DNA from: Cyanobium sp.
GTDB lineage: Bacteria; Cyanobacteriota; Cyanobacteriia; PCC-6307; Cyanobiaceae
Direction of reading: 5' to 3'
NCBI GenBank assembly: GCA_014191535.1
Contig: BJHC01000038.1
Span: 1 to 9,265 of the forward strand
Length of the DNA: 9,265 bases
Each line of letters starts with the position of its first letter. Position 1 is the stretch's first letter. The notes beneath the pieces are model-generated. The model saw nothing but the letters and a program-made list of their open reading frames with translations. It was not told the DNA's origin and did no database searches. Of this stretch, positions 1-6,901 are shown in pieces. The position numbers and the translations under genes are program-made.

Positions 1-945
1 CAGGGGAACGGGGACGCCAGGGGGGCGCTCCAGCAGGGAGTCCGCCGCCAGGCGCTGGCTGCGGAGCGCGCTTAGCACTCGGGCGTTGAGGGCGGCATAG
101 ATGGTGGGCACGGGCACGCCCATCTGCAACGCGCTTTCCACGGTCCAGAGGCCCGTTCCCTTCTGGCCTGCGGCATCCACGATCATCTCCACAAGATCAC
201 CGCCATCGGCAGGATCCTTGGTGCGCAGGCAGATTTCCGTGATCTCCACCAGGAACGACGACAACTCCTCGGTGTCGTTCCATTGGGCCAGCACGGAGGC
301 CATGGCGTCGCCGTCCAGGCCGGCGCAGCGCTTCATCAGGTCGTAGGCCTCGGCCAGGATCTGCTCGATGCCGTACTCGATGCCGTTGTGGACGGTCTTG
401 ACGAAATGGCCGGCACCGCCAGGACCGATGTAGGTGACGCAGGGGCCATCGTCGACCTGGGCCGCCATCTTGCGCACCAGGCCTTCGATGGCGTCGTAGG
501 CGGCGCGCGTGCCGCCCGGCATCATGCTGGGCCCCTCCAGGGCCCCCTTGGCACCGCCGGAGACGCCCATGCCGATGTAGCCGAAGCTGCGGCTCTCGAG
601 CTCCGCCACCCGCCGTTCGGTGTCGGTGTAGAGGGAATTACCACCGTCGATCAGCAGGTCTCCCTCCTCCAGCAGTGGAGAGATCTGCTGAATCATGGCG
701 TCGATGGGATCGCCCGCCTTGATCATCATCAGGATGCGGCGCGGCCGCTCGAGCTTGGCGATGAAGTCCTCCAGGGAGGTGGCTCCGATGATGCGCTTGC
801 CGGCACCGCGCCCCGCCAGAAACTCCTCGGTCTTGGCGTAGGTGCGGTTGTAGACGACGCTTGAAAACCCATTGCGCTCAGCGTTGAGCACCAGGTTTTC
901 ACCCATCACCCCAAGACCGATCAGGCCGAAGTGGGCCTTATCCAT
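1..945 (-). CDS. gnd: 6-phosphogluconate dehydrogenase, decarboxylating (partial, C-terminus beyond the left edge)
   Basis: This enzyme converts 6-phosphogluconate and NADP+ to ribulose 5-phosphate, CO2 and NADPH in the cytoplasmic oxidative pentose phosphate pathway, the main dark source of NADPH in cyanobacteria. 315 codons are visible from ATG at 945; the family is usually about 470 residues, so the C-terminal third is missing. The Rossmann nucleotide loop GLGVMG lies at residues 10-15, and NRT at 33-35 is the usual NADP 2'-phosphate contact. IDGGNS is at 99-104 and the substrate loop GVSGGAKGA at 127-135. The catalytic Lys183 and Glu190 fall at the positions known from well-studied family members, with His186 and Asn187 between them. 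The family signature GQKGTGLW is at 260-267. It lies 119 bp downstream of glgC on the same strand. No clear Shine-Dalgarno site precedes the ATG. Identification is secure; the edge truncation is only the window boundary. Confidence 0.97.
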   Translation of the reverse strand, partial: MDKAHFGLIGLGVMGENLVLNAERNGFSSVVYNRTYAKTEEFLAGRGAGKRIIGATSLEDFIAKLERPRRILMMIKAGDPIDAMIQQISPLLEEGDLLIDGGNSLYTDTERRVAELESRSFGYIGMGVSGGAKGALEGPSMMPGGTRAAYDAIEGLVRKMAAQVDDGPCVTYIGPGGAGHFVKTVHNGIEYGIEQILAEAYDLMKRCAGLDGDAMASVLAQWNDTEELSSFLVEITEICLRTKDPADGGDLVEMIVDAAGQKGTGLWTVESALQMGVPVPTIYAALNARVLSALRSQRLAADSLLERPPGVPVPL

Positions 946-991
946 GGCTCGATGCCGTTGCTGATGTGTGCAGTGTGACGAGCTGGCCGGA

Positions 992-1021
992 GTGATGCAC
1001 CCGCCCGTTGGCATCTGTCAA
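992..1021 (-). promoter_or_regulatory. possible gnd promoter with perfect -35 TTGACA
   Basis: On the minus strand the glgC-gnd gap contains TTGACA (1021-1016), a perfect match to the sigma-70 -35 consensus. An 18-bp spacer follows, then CATCAC (997-992), which matches the -10 consensus at only three of six positions. Transcription would start near 985, giving a leader of about 40 nt before the gnd ATG at 945. The weak -10 makes this tentative. It would let gnd be transcribed separately from glgC. Confidence 0.3.
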
Positions 1022-1064
1022 CGAGCCGGCACCAACGCCGGAACCAGCGGAGGCAATCCGGCGG

Positions 1065-2360
1065 TCAGACCACCATCCCGTCGGGGATGGTGGCGTTCTT
1101 GACCACCACAACAATGCCGTTGCGGATGTAGAAGCCGAGCTCGGGGCGGTCAGCCTCCTCCACCCGGTCCTTGTTGACGATGGTGACGTCGCGGCCGATG
1201 CGAACGTTCTTGTCGAGAATCGCGCGCTTGACGGTGGTGCCCCGACCTACCCCCAAGGGGGTGCCGCCGCGTTCGCGCAGCACGGCGCGCTCCTCGCTCG
1301 ACTCGAAGAAATCGTTGCCCATCACCAGGGTGTCCTGGAGAACCACCTCGTCCTCCACGCGGGTCCGAACCCCCAGCACGCAGTGGTGAATGCTGCAGGC
1401 CTTGAGCATCGAGCCCTCACCGATGATCGATTCGGTGACCTGGGCATCCAGCATCTTGCTGGGGGGCAGATAGCGGGGCCGGGTGTAGATCGGGAACTTC
1501 TCGTCGTAAAAGGAGAAGGCGGGATTGGGCTGGGCGGTGAGCGCCAGGTTGGCCTCGTAGAAGGCTCCGATCGTTCCGATGTCCTCCCAGTAGTCATCGA
1601 ACAGGTAGCTCTGCAGATGGTCGCCCCGCTGCAGGGAGGTGGGGATCAGCTCCTTGCCGAAGTCGGTGGCGGTGGGGTTCTGGGCCAGCAGATCAAACAG
1701 GGTGTCGCGGCTGAACACATAGATCCCCATCGACGCCAGGTAGGGACGCTTGAGGGCTTCCTCCGCACCGAGACCCAGCCGCGAGGTGTCGACCCACATG
1801 GCTTTGAGGGCATCGCCCTTGGGCTTTTCGCGAAACTCCTGAATGCGGCCGTGGTCGTTGGTGTGCATCAGGCCGAATCCCTCGGCCTGGGCTGCATCCA
1901 CCGGCAGGGCACCGATGCTGACGTCGGCGCCGGTGCTGATGTGGTGGTCGACAAAAGCGCTGTAATCCATCCGGTAGAGCTGGTCGCCGGAGAGGATCAA
2001 GTAGTGGTCGACATCCCATTCCTGGAAGAGCCACTGGTACTTGCGCACCGCATCGGCGGTGCCTTCAAACCAACTGGGGCTCTCGGGGGTTTGCTGGGCC
2101 GCCAGCACTTCCACAAAGCCCTGACCGAAACCGGCGGAGAGGTTGTAACTCTGGGTGAGGTGACGGTTGAGCGATGCGCTGTTGAACTGCGTCAACACGT
2201 ACATCTTGTTGATGCCGGAGTTGATGCAATTACTGATCGGAATATCAATGAGTCGGTATTTACCAGCCAGGGGCACCGCCGGCTTGGCGCGCATCTTGGT
2301 GAGGGGATAGAGACGGGTACCGGCTCCGCCGCCGAGAATGATGGCTAGAACACGCTTCAT
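1065..2360 (-). CDS. glgC: glucose-1-phosphate adenylyltransferase (ADP-glucose pyrophosphorylase)
   Basis: This enzyme makes ADP-glucose and pyrophosphate from ATP and glucose 1-phosphate, the committed and allosterically controlled step of glycogen synthesis. The 431-residue product matches cyanobacterial length. The N-terminal nucleotidyltransferase domain has the [12 protein letters not shown] loop at residues 10-21, the catalytic-type Asp126 in [10 protein letters not shown] and the sugar-phosphate Lys179 in FREKP. The C-terminal left-handed beta-helix carries Lys384 (ILDKNV) and Lys421 (VVKNA). These correspond, with a two-residue offset, to the 3-phosphoglycerate activator lysines 382 and 419 of the Anabaena enzyme, so activation by 3-PGA and inhibition by phosphate is the expected control. 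ATG 2360 was chosen because GGGAG lies just upstream and [12 protein letters not shown] is the family's usual start. The frame stays open to an ATG at 2483, but the extra 41 residues resemble no part of the family. It lies 196 bp after hemA. Confidence 0.97.
   Translation of the reverse strand: MKRVLAIILGGGAGTRLYPLTKMRAKPAVPLAGKYRLIDIPISNCINSGINKMYVLTQFNSASLNRHLTQSYNLSAGFGQGFVEVLAAQQTPESPSWFEGTADAVRKYQWLFQEWDVDHYLILSGDQLYRMDYSAFVDHHISTGADVSIGALPVDAAQAEGFGLMHTNDHGRIQEFREKPKGDALKAMWVDTSRLGLGAEEALKRPYLASMGIYVFSRDTLFDLLAQNPTATDFGKELIPTSLQRGDHLQSYLFDDYWEDIGTIGAFYEANLALTAQPNPAFSFYDEKFPIYTRPRYLPPSKMLDAQVTESIIGEGSMLKACSIHHCVLGVRTRVEDEVVLQDTLVMGNDFFESSEERAVLRERGGTPLGVGRGTTVKRAILDKNVRIGRDVTIVNKDRVEEADRPELGFYIRNGIVVVVKNATIPDGMVV
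1070..1093 (-). repeat. perfect 10-bp inverted repeat formed by the last glgC codons
   Basis: CCACCATCCC (1070-1079) and GGGATGGTGG (1084-1093) are perfect reverse complements around the 4-nt loop GTCG. The repeat encodes the glgC C-terminus (about residues 423-431) and ends 2 nt before the stop codon. Its stability and position resemble an mRNA 3'-end hairpin, but no T-run follows on the minus strand, so it is not a standard intrinsic terminator. Confidence 0.6.
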
Positions 2361-2556
2361 ACCAGCTCCCTGTTGCCCTGTGCGGCAGCACCGTAAGCGA
2401 TGGAAAGCCCTGCCCGGGAGGGATTCTGCAGATTGGCTGAAAACTGAAGGAACTGATGCCGCAGATGCTGGCGAACAGTCCATGAATCACCCAAATGGGG
2501 GTGTTGCGAAGGACACAGCCTCTGGTATCCGTTCAGCGCGGCGTACGCCGTGATGC
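2361..2556 (-). other. hemA-glgC intergenic region (196 bp) with two short inverted repeats
   Basis: This gap holds the presumed glgC leader and promoter. Just after the hemA stop lies the 12-bp palindrome CGGCGTACGCCG (2539-2550). A second weak hairpin has arms CACCC (2488-2492) and GGGTG (2499-2503). Neither is followed by a T-run, so no intrinsic terminator is evident after hemA and read-through into glgC is possible. I saw no convincing -35/-10 pair; a lone CAGAAT near 2408 matches the -10 consensus at four of six positions. No credible small gene is visible. Confidence 0.4.
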
Positions 2557-3861
2557 TCAGCTCTGGGGGTCGTTGAGCTCAAACAAGTCCTGCAGCACCT
2601 GCATGGCGTTGTGCCGCTGTTGGCGCGGCTGCGGGGCCCGCAGGTTGGTGACAGGGGTATGCAGGATTTTGTTGATGATGCCCTTGCTCAGGGCCTCCAC
2701 CACCTTGCGTTCACGGGCGGAAAGGTCGGGGCCCATGCGGCTGAGGGCCTTGTGCAGCTCCTGCTCGCGGATGTCTTCCAGCTGGGTGCGCAGCCGGTTC
2801 ACCACCGGCACCGCCTCGAGGCCATCCCACCAGTCGAGGAATTGCCGCCCCTCATCCTCCAGCAGCGACTCCGCCTCTGCGGCGATCTCGCGGCGGGCCT
2901 CCTGATTGCGGGCCACCACCTCCTGGAGATCGTCCACATCAAAGGCATCAACACCGGCCAGTTCGCCCACATCGGCGGCGATGTTGCGGGGCACGCCGAT
3001 GTCGATGAGCATCAGCGAGGAGCGGCGGTTGAGCTTGCCTAACCGCGGGGCATCAATGATCGGCTCATCGGCGGCTGTGCTGGTGAAGACCAGCGAGCAG
3101 GTGCTGAGGCAATGGTCGAGATCCGTCAGGGGCCGGCACTGCACCGGCAGGGCCGGGAAGTCGGCCGCCATCAGCTCAGCCCGTTCGACGGTGCGGTTCA
3201 GCAGCACCACCCCGGGGGCCCCTTTGGCCTGGAGGTGTTGCAACAGCAACCGTGACATGCGGCCGGCACCCACCACAGCAATCTGTTCCTGATCCAGCGG
3301 CACCAGGTCGTCGACCCCACGGGCCTGGCCCACCTTCAGCTGCGCCAGTTCCACCGCCGCCGAGCTGATGGACACCGCTCCGGTGCCGAGGTTGGTTTCG
3401 GTGCGCACCCGCTTGCCGGTGCTCACCGCCTGGTTGAGCAGCCGGTTGAGGATCGGACCGATGGATTGGTGCTCCTGGCCGAGGCGCACCATCTTCTTCA
3501 CCTGGGAGAGGATCTGCCCCTCACCGAGCACAAGCGAATCGAGACCCGCCGCCACCCGCATCAGGTGCCCGACGGCCTCTTCGTGGTGGTAGGTAAAGAG
3601 GTGGGGCAGCAATTGCTCCACCTGAAGGCCGGAATAGTCGCTCAGAAAGCTGCCGACGGCACTGACCCCCAGCTCGGGGTGGCGCAGCAAGGTGTAGATC
3701 TCCAGCCGGTTGCAGGTGCTGAGGATCGAAGCCTCCAACACCTGTTCGTGGGACCGCAGGCGTTGGAGTGAGTCCTCCATGCTCTGCTCGGCGATGCTGA
3801 GCCGCTCCCGGATTTCCACCGGTGCCGTGCGATGACTCAGGCCGACGACGGCAATGTGCAT
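2557..3861 (-). CDS. hemA: glutamyl-tRNA reductase
   Basis: HemA reduces glutamyl-tRNA(Glu) with NADPH to glutamate-1-semialdehyde, the first committed step of the C5 route to 5-aminolevulinate, and so to haem, chlorophyll and bilins. The product is 434 residues. The N-terminal catalytic domain has GLSHRTAPVEIRE at 7-19 and the nucleophile Cys50 in STCNR, where glutamate is held as a thioester. GEGQIL at 113-118 and TGKRVR at 148-153 are conserved family motifs. The NADPH domain has VVGAGRM at 196-202, LNRT at 221-224 and DIGVPRN at 287-293. The C-terminal dimerisation helix region runs from about 310 to the end. ATG 3861 was chosen because MHIAVVGLSHRT is the usual cyanobacterial start. An in-frame TTG at 3888 lies in the T-tract of the glpX terminator and its apparent ribosome site is the terminator stem. 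No good Shine-Dalgarno site precedes 3861. The gene ends 196 bp before glgC. Confidence 0.97.
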   Translation of the reverse strand: MHIAVVGLSHRTAPVEIRERLSIAEQSMEDSLQRLRSHEQVLEASILSTCNRLEIYTLLRHPELGVSAVGSFLSDYSGLQVEQLLPHLFTYHHEEAVGHLMRVAAGLDSLVLGEGQILSQVKKMVRLGQEHQSIGPILNRLLNQAVSTGKRVRTETNLGTGAVSISSAAVELAQLKVGQARGVDDLVPLDQEQIAVVGAGRMSRLLLQHLQAKGAPGVVLLNRTVERAELMAADFPALPVQCRPLTDLDHCLSTCSLVFTSTAADEPIIDAPRLGKLNRRSSLMLIDIGVPRNIAADVGELAGVDAFDVDDLQEVVARNQEARREIAAEAESLLEDEGRQFLDWWDGLEAVPVVNRLRTQLEDIREQELHKALSRMGPDLSARERKVVEALSKGIINKILHTPVTNLRAPQPRQQRHNAMQVLQDLFELNDPQS

Positions 3862-3883
3862 GGACGGGGGATTCTGAACAAGA

Positions 3884-3924
3884 GACAAAAGCCGTCTCCC
3901 CTGTGGATGGTCAGGGGAGACGGC
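3884..3924 (-). terminator. strong intrinsic terminator between glpX and hemA
   Basis: On the minus strand a perfect 13-bp GC-rich stem (3924-3912 paired with 3903-3891; arms GCCGTCTCCCCTG and CAGGGGAGACGGC) closes an 8-nt loop and is followed by TTTTGTC. It begins 16 nt after the glpX stop codon and its T-tract ends about 22 nt before the hemA ATG. It should end most glpX transcripts. Because it leaves no room for a separate hemA promoter downstream, it may also act as a hemA leader element. Confidence 0.9.
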
Positions 3925-3940
3925 TCGGGCACGGAGGCGC

Positions 3941-4945
3941 TCAGCGCAGGGCGATGCTCTTGGCGCCGTCCTTGATGTGCACGGTGGTGGTGAACCGGGC
4001 GGTGTTGTCCAGGGTGCTGATCACCAGGGAGCTGGTGCGGGTGCAGTCCTTCTCGAACTTCACGCCGTCGAACAGCAGACCATCGGTGATGCCGCTGCCG
4101 GCGAACATCACGTTCTCGCCGCTGGCGAGCTCCTCAGCCTCGTACACCTTGTCGGGATCGGTGATGCCCATCTCCGCCAGGCGGGCCAGGTTGCCTTCCT
4201 TGGTGAGGCCCTCCCACTCGGAGGTCTGGGCCACGGCGGGGTCATACACCAGCTGACCTTGGAAGTGGGCGCCGAGGGCCCGCAGGGCGGCGGCGGAGAT
4301 CACACCTTCGGGGGCGGCGCCGATGCCCATCAGGCAGTGGGTGCCGGTGCCGGCGAACCCGCAGGCGATGGCCGCCTGCACATCCCCATCGGAGATGGGC
4401 TGCACGCGGGCACCGGTGGCGCGGATCTCCTTGATCAGGTCCTTGTGGCGCGCGCGGTCCATCACCACGATCACGAGCTCATCGGCGGGCAGGCCGAGGC
4501 ACTCGCTCAGGATCTTGATGTTCTCGGTGGCGGACTTGCGGATGTCCACCTTGCCCTTGGCGGCCGGGGGCGCCGCCAGCTTCTTCATGTAGAAGTCAGG
4601 GGCGTTGAACAGGCCGCCGCGGTCGGAGGCGGCGAGCACGGCCATGGAGCCACGCTGGCTGTTGGCGCAGAGGTTGGTGCCCTCGCAGGGGTCCACGGCG
4701 AAATCCACGCCGGGGCCGCTGCCGCTGCCCACCTCTTCACCGATGTAGAGCATCGGGGCTTCGTCACGCTCGCCTTCGCCGATCACGATGCGGCCCTGCA
4801 TCTGGATCTTGCCCATGCGCTCACGCATGGCCTCAACGGCGGCGGCGTCCGCCTCGTTCTTGAGGCCCATGCCGGTGAGCTTGGCGGACGCGATCGCGGC
4901 CTGTTCGACAACCTCGAGAATTTCCTGAATCAGGGTGCGATCCAC
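3941..4945 (-). CDS. glpX: class II fructose-1,6-bisphosphatase / sedoheptulose-1,7-bisphosphatase
   Basis: In cyanobacteria this GlpX-family enzyme removes the 1-phosphate of fructose 1,6-bisphosphate and sedoheptulose 1,7-bisphosphate, driving regeneration of ribulose bisphosphate in the Calvin cycle; the family needs Mg2+ or Mn2+. The 334-residue product has the cyanobacterial opening [20 protein letters not shown], the metal-site region GEGERDEAP at 56-64 (Glu57), the metal and phosphate motif DPCEGTN at 85-91, and GIGAAPEGV at 207-215, typical of substrate binding. The start is GTG at 4945. The conserved protein begins there, the next ATG (codon 26) would remove conserved residues, and the long open frame upstream has no family similarity. 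The Shine-Dalgarno signal is weak. It is transcribed divergently from rpe, another Calvin-cycle gene, across 216 bp. A strong terminator follows it. Confidence 0.96.
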   Translation of the reverse strand: MDRTLIQEILEVVEQAAIASAKLTGMGLKNEADAAAVEAMRERMGKIQMQGRIVIGEGERDEAPMLYIGEEVGSGSGPGVDFAVDPCEGTNLCANSQRGSMAVLAASDRGGLFNAPDFYMKKLAAPPAAKGKVDIRKSATENIKILSECLGLPADELVIVVMDRARHKDLIKEIRATGARVQPISDGDVQAAIACGFAGTGTHCLMGIGAAPEGVISAAALRALGAHFQGQLVYDPAVAQTSEWEGLTKEGNLARLAEMGITDPDKVYEAEELASGENVMFAGSGITDGLLFDGVKFEKDCTRTSSLVISTLDNTARFTTTVHIKDGAKSIALR

Positions 4946-5066
4946 GTCAGATCCGGCAAAGGGAAAGGGGTAGCGCAGGCGGGAGGGGGTGCAACTGACG
5001 CTTGCGGTTGGAGGAACCAGCCGACAGTCCAGCAGCTGCAGGCCCTCTCGGGCTTTGAGCGCCGCC

Positions 5067-5092
5067 CACTGTATCAGTGCTCCCAGGGGAGC
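5067..5092. promoter_or_regulatory. two abutting inverted repeats, possible operator
   Basis: CACTG-TAT-CAGTG (5067-5079) is followed at once by GCTCCC-AG-GGGAGC (5079-5092), sharing one base. Both have perfect arms and lie between the divergent glpX and rpe genes, about 70-95 bp from the rpe ATG and 120-147 bp from the glpX GTG. This placement suits a transcription factor shared by both genes. I cannot assign a regulator, and a transcribed hairpin in the glpX leader is an alternative. Confidence 0.4.
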
Positions 5093-5125
5093 CTCCGCTG
5101 ACCGGTTCCGCCCCGGGCCGCTTCT

Positions 5126-5131
5126 TACAAT
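5126..5131 (+). promoter_or_regulatory. possible rpe -10 element TACAAT
   Basis: TACAAT matches the sigma-70 -10 consensus at five of six positions and is preceded by TT. It stands out in a GC-rich region 30 bp before the rpe ATG, implying a leader of roughly 24 nt. No good -35 lies at 16-18 bp; the nearest resemblance, CTGACC at 5098-5103, is 22 bp away. Confidence 0.4.
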
Positions 5132-5161
5132 CCCCGCTTCCTTGTCCCTCCGGTGGCCCCT

Positions 5162-5845
5162 ATGAGCACCAAGCCCCTGGTGATCTCCCCCTCCATCCTG
5201 TCCGCCGATTTCTCCCGCCTCGGGGAGGACGTGCGGGCCGTGGATGCCGCCGGTGCCGACTGGATCCACGTGGATGTGATGGATGGCCGCTTCGTGCCCA
5301 ACATCACCATCGGCCCAATGATCGTGGAGGCCCTGCGTCCGGTCACCCAGAAGCCCCTGGACGTGCACCTGATGATTGTGGAGCCCGAAAAGTACGTGGC
5401 GGACTTCGCCAAAGCCGGCGCCGACATCATTTCCGTTCAGGTGGAGGCCTGCACGCACCTGCACCGCAACCTTGGCCAGATCAAGGATCTCGGCAAGATG
5501 GCTGGCGCGGTGCTCAACCCCGGCACTCCCATTGACACCCTGGAGTACTGCCTGGAGCTGTGCGACCTGGTGCTGGTGATGAGCGTGAACCCCGGGTTCG
5601 GCGGCCAGAGCTTCATCGAAAGCCAGGTGCAGAAGATCCGCGACCTGCGCCGCCTGTGCGATGCCAAGGGTCTCGATCCCTGGATCGAAGTGGATGGCGG
5701 CATCAAGGCCGAGAACGCCTGGAAGGTTCTGGAAGCCGGCGCCAACGCCATCGTCAGCGGTTCCGGGGTGTTCAACCAGCCCAGCTACGCCGACGCCATC
5801 ACGGGCATCCGCAATAGCAAGCGGCCCGTGGCCGTGGCCGCCTGA
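5162..5845 (+). CDS. rpe: ribulose-phosphate 3-epimerase
   Basis: Rpe interconverts ribulose 5-phosphate and xylulose 5-phosphate in the cytoplasm, serving both the Calvin cycle and the pentose phosphate pathway. The 227-residue product is full length for this (beta/alpha)8-barrel family. The metal ligands and catalytic acid/base residues are present: His36 and Asp38 in HVDVMDG, His69 in LDVHLM, and Asp178 in EVDGG. The flexible phosphate loop NPGFGGQ is at 143-149, and VSGSGVF at 198-204 completes the phosphate site. ATG 5162 is preferred; a GTG nine bases upstream (5153) would add only MAP, and neither start has a strong Shine-Dalgarno site. It is the only plus-strand gene in the window, divergent from glpX and convergent with ccsA, and ends in its own terminator. 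Gnd, whose product is its substrate, lies in the opposing block. Confidence 0.97.
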   Translation: MSTKPLVISPSILSADFSRLGEDVRAVDAAGADWIHVDVMDGRFVPNITIGPMIVEALRPVTQKPLDVHLMIVEPEKYVADFAKAGADIISVQVEACTHLHRNLGQIKDLGKMAGAVLNPGTPIDTLEYCLELCDLVLVMSVNPGFGGQSFIESQVQKIRDLRRLCDAKGLDPWIEVDGGIKAENAWKVLEAGANAIVSGSGVFNQPSYADAITGIRNSKRPVAVAA

Positions 5846-5872
5846 GCCACCAGGCCGCGTCGGATCAGCAGC

Positions 5873-5897
5873 AAGGGGCCCTGAGGGCCCCTTTTTT
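5873..5897 (+). terminator. intrinsic terminator of rpe
   Basis: GGGGCCC (5875-5881), loop TGA, GGGCCCC (5885-5891) and TTTTTT (5892-5897) form a classic intrinsic terminator 27 bp after the rpe stop codon. Outer A-T pairs extend the stem by two. On the opposite strand the hairpin follows the ccsA stop by about 18 bp, but what comes after it there is TTGCTGCT, a poor T-tract. Its effect on ccsA transcripts is therefore probably weaker. Confidence 0.95.
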
Positions 5898-5914
5898 CGT
5901 GGTCAGATCCGCGA

Positions 5915-6835
5915 TCAGGCGCTGAGGAACCAGCCGTAGCTGTGCAGACCAATCCCCAGCAGGTTGACGCCGATGTAGCAGACGCAGATCACCACGAATC
6001 CCGCTACCGCCACCAGGGCCGGCCGACGGCCCTGCCAGCCACGGCTGAGGCGGGTGTGCAAATAGGCGGCGTAGACCAGCCAGCAGATCAGGGCCCAGGT
6101 TTCCTTGGGATCCCAGCTCCACCAGCTTCCCCAGGCCTCATTGGCCCAGACGGCACCGCTGACAATGCCCACCGAGAGCAGCAGGAACCCCACGGTGATC
6201 GTGCGGTAGCTGAGGCTGTCCAGCTGCTCGCTGAGGGAGAGGTTGCCACTGCTGAAGTTGAAGCCGCTGCCCCCCGTGGTGACCGCGGCCAGCTCCGCCT
6301 GGCGGTAACCACCGCTGCCGATGGAGCTGCTGCGCAATTCCAACTGCTGGCCCCGGTCGGTGACCAGCACCGCCAGGGACAGCAACGAGCCCACCAGCAG
6401 GGCGGCGTAGCTGACCATGATCACGCTCACATGCATCACCAACCAGCTGGAGCGCAGGGCCGGCACCAGGGGGGCCGCCTGCTGCAGCTGATCCGGAAGG
6501 GCGAAGCTGGCGAAGGCCACCCCACCGAGGGCCATGGGGGTGGCGGCGGCGGCCACCACCGGGCTGGGGTAACTGCGCTCCACCAGCAACTGGGTGAGGG
6601 TGCTGGCCCAGGCCAGGAAACAGAGCGACTCGTAGAGGTTGCTGATCGGGAAGTGGCCGGACTGCCACCAGCGCAGCACCAGTTGGGCGGTGAGGGCCAG
6701 GTTGGCGGCGGCCACCAGCAGACGCACCACGCGGCTGCCCTGGCCGCCACTGCTGACGCTCCAGAAGGACAGCGGCAGGGCCACTAGCAACAGGGCAAAG
6801 GCGCCGAGGCCCAGGGCCAAGACCGGATCGGACAC
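5915..6835 (-). CDS. ccsA: cytochrome c biogenesis protein CcsA/CcsB type (system II haem handling protein)
   Basis: This integral membrane protein works with Ccs1 in system II to carry haem across the thylakoid or plasma membrane and attach it to apocytochromes c such as cytochrome f and c6. The 306-residue product is of family length. It has the tryptophan-rich WWD haem-binding segment [16 protein letters not shown] at 235-250 and conserved-type histidines at 61 ([10 protein letters not shown]), 135, 260 and 298. Hydrophobic helices lie at about 6-26, 36-56, 94-114, 133-157, 211-231, 245-262 and 272-297. A polar Gly/Ser-rich stretch at 168-205 separates the halves. The start is GTG at 6835; no in-frame ATG lies between the lptF stop and this point, and no strong Shine-Dalgarno site is visible. 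It follows the lpt permease gene by 66 bp. Naming varies: cyanobacterial annotations use ccsA or ccsB for this family. Confidence 0.93.
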   Translation of the reverse strand: MSDPVLALGLGAFALLLVALPLSFWSVSSGGQGSRVVRLLVAAANLALTAQLVLRWWQSGHFPISNLYESLCFLAWASTLTQLLVERSYPSPVVAAAATPMALGGVAFASFALPDQLQQAAPLVPALRSSWLVMHVSVIMVSYAALLVGSLLSLAVLVTDRGQQLELRSSSIGSGGYRQAELAAVTTGGSGFNFSSGNLSLSEQLDSLSYRTITVGFLLLSVGIVSGAVWANEAWGSWWSWDPKETWALICWLVYAAYLHTRLSRGWQGRRPALVAVAGFVVICVCYIGVNLLGIGLHSYGWFLSA

Positions 6836-6868
6836 GTCGGGGAGAACCGCGGGGGGAGGTGGCGCCCA

Positions 6869-6883
6869 GTCTGCCGTGCAGAC
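6869..6883. repeat. perfect inverted repeat between the lpt permease gene and ccsA
   Basis: GTCTGC-CGT-GCAGAC has 6-bp perfect arms and a 3-nt loop. It lies in the 66-bp gap, 33 bp before the ccsA start. No T-run follows on the minus strand, so it is not an intrinsic terminator. It could be an operator or an mRNA processing hairpin, or chance in GC-rich DNA. Confidence 0.4.
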
Positions 6884-6901
6884 AGGGATTGGCGACGGCC
6901 T

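Larger units (their letters stand above)
4946..5161. promoter_or_regulatory. glpX-rpe divergent intergenic region
   Basis: These 216 bp must hold promoters for both glpX (minus) and rpe (plus). They contain two abutting inverted repeats, listed separately, and a TACAAT box on the plus strand. I found no convincing -35/-10 pair for glpX on the minus strand. No small gene or RNA gene is evident. Confidence 0.6.

Noticed and set aside
283..864. Plus-strand open frame of 193 codons opposite gnd
   Set aside because: It is antisense to the unambiguous gnd frame, which carries all catalytic motifs.
1008..2348. Long open frame (446 codons) on the plus strand antisense to glgC
   Set aside because: It mirrors glgC almost end to end, is rich in Gly, His, Gln and Val as expected of an antisense frame in GC-rich DNA, and has no recognisable domain.
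2361..2483. N-terminal extension of GlgC from an ATG at 2483
   Set aside because: The 41 extra residues have no family similarity, and the ATG at 2360 has a good Shine-Dalgarno site and the conserved start sequence.
2488..2503. Hairpin CACCC/GGGTG after hemA as a terminator
   Set aside because: The stem is only 5 bp and no T-run follows on the transcribed strand.
3862..3888. Alternative hemA start at the TTG at 3888 with an apparent AGGGGAG ribosome site
   Set aside because: The apparent ribosome site is one arm of the 13-bp terminator stem and the TTG lies in its T-tract. The conserved protein starts at 3861.
4890..4897. GCGATCGC, the cyanobacterial HIP1 palindrome
   Set aside because: I noticed only one copy in 9.3 kb, about what chance allows at this GC content. 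It lies in glpX coding sequence and is not enrichment.
3977..5101. Long open frame (374 codons) on the plus strand antisense to glpX
   Set aside because: The composition is Gly/His/Ala-rich and repetitive, it lies opposite a certain gene, and it shows no family motif. High third-position GC explains the lack of stops.
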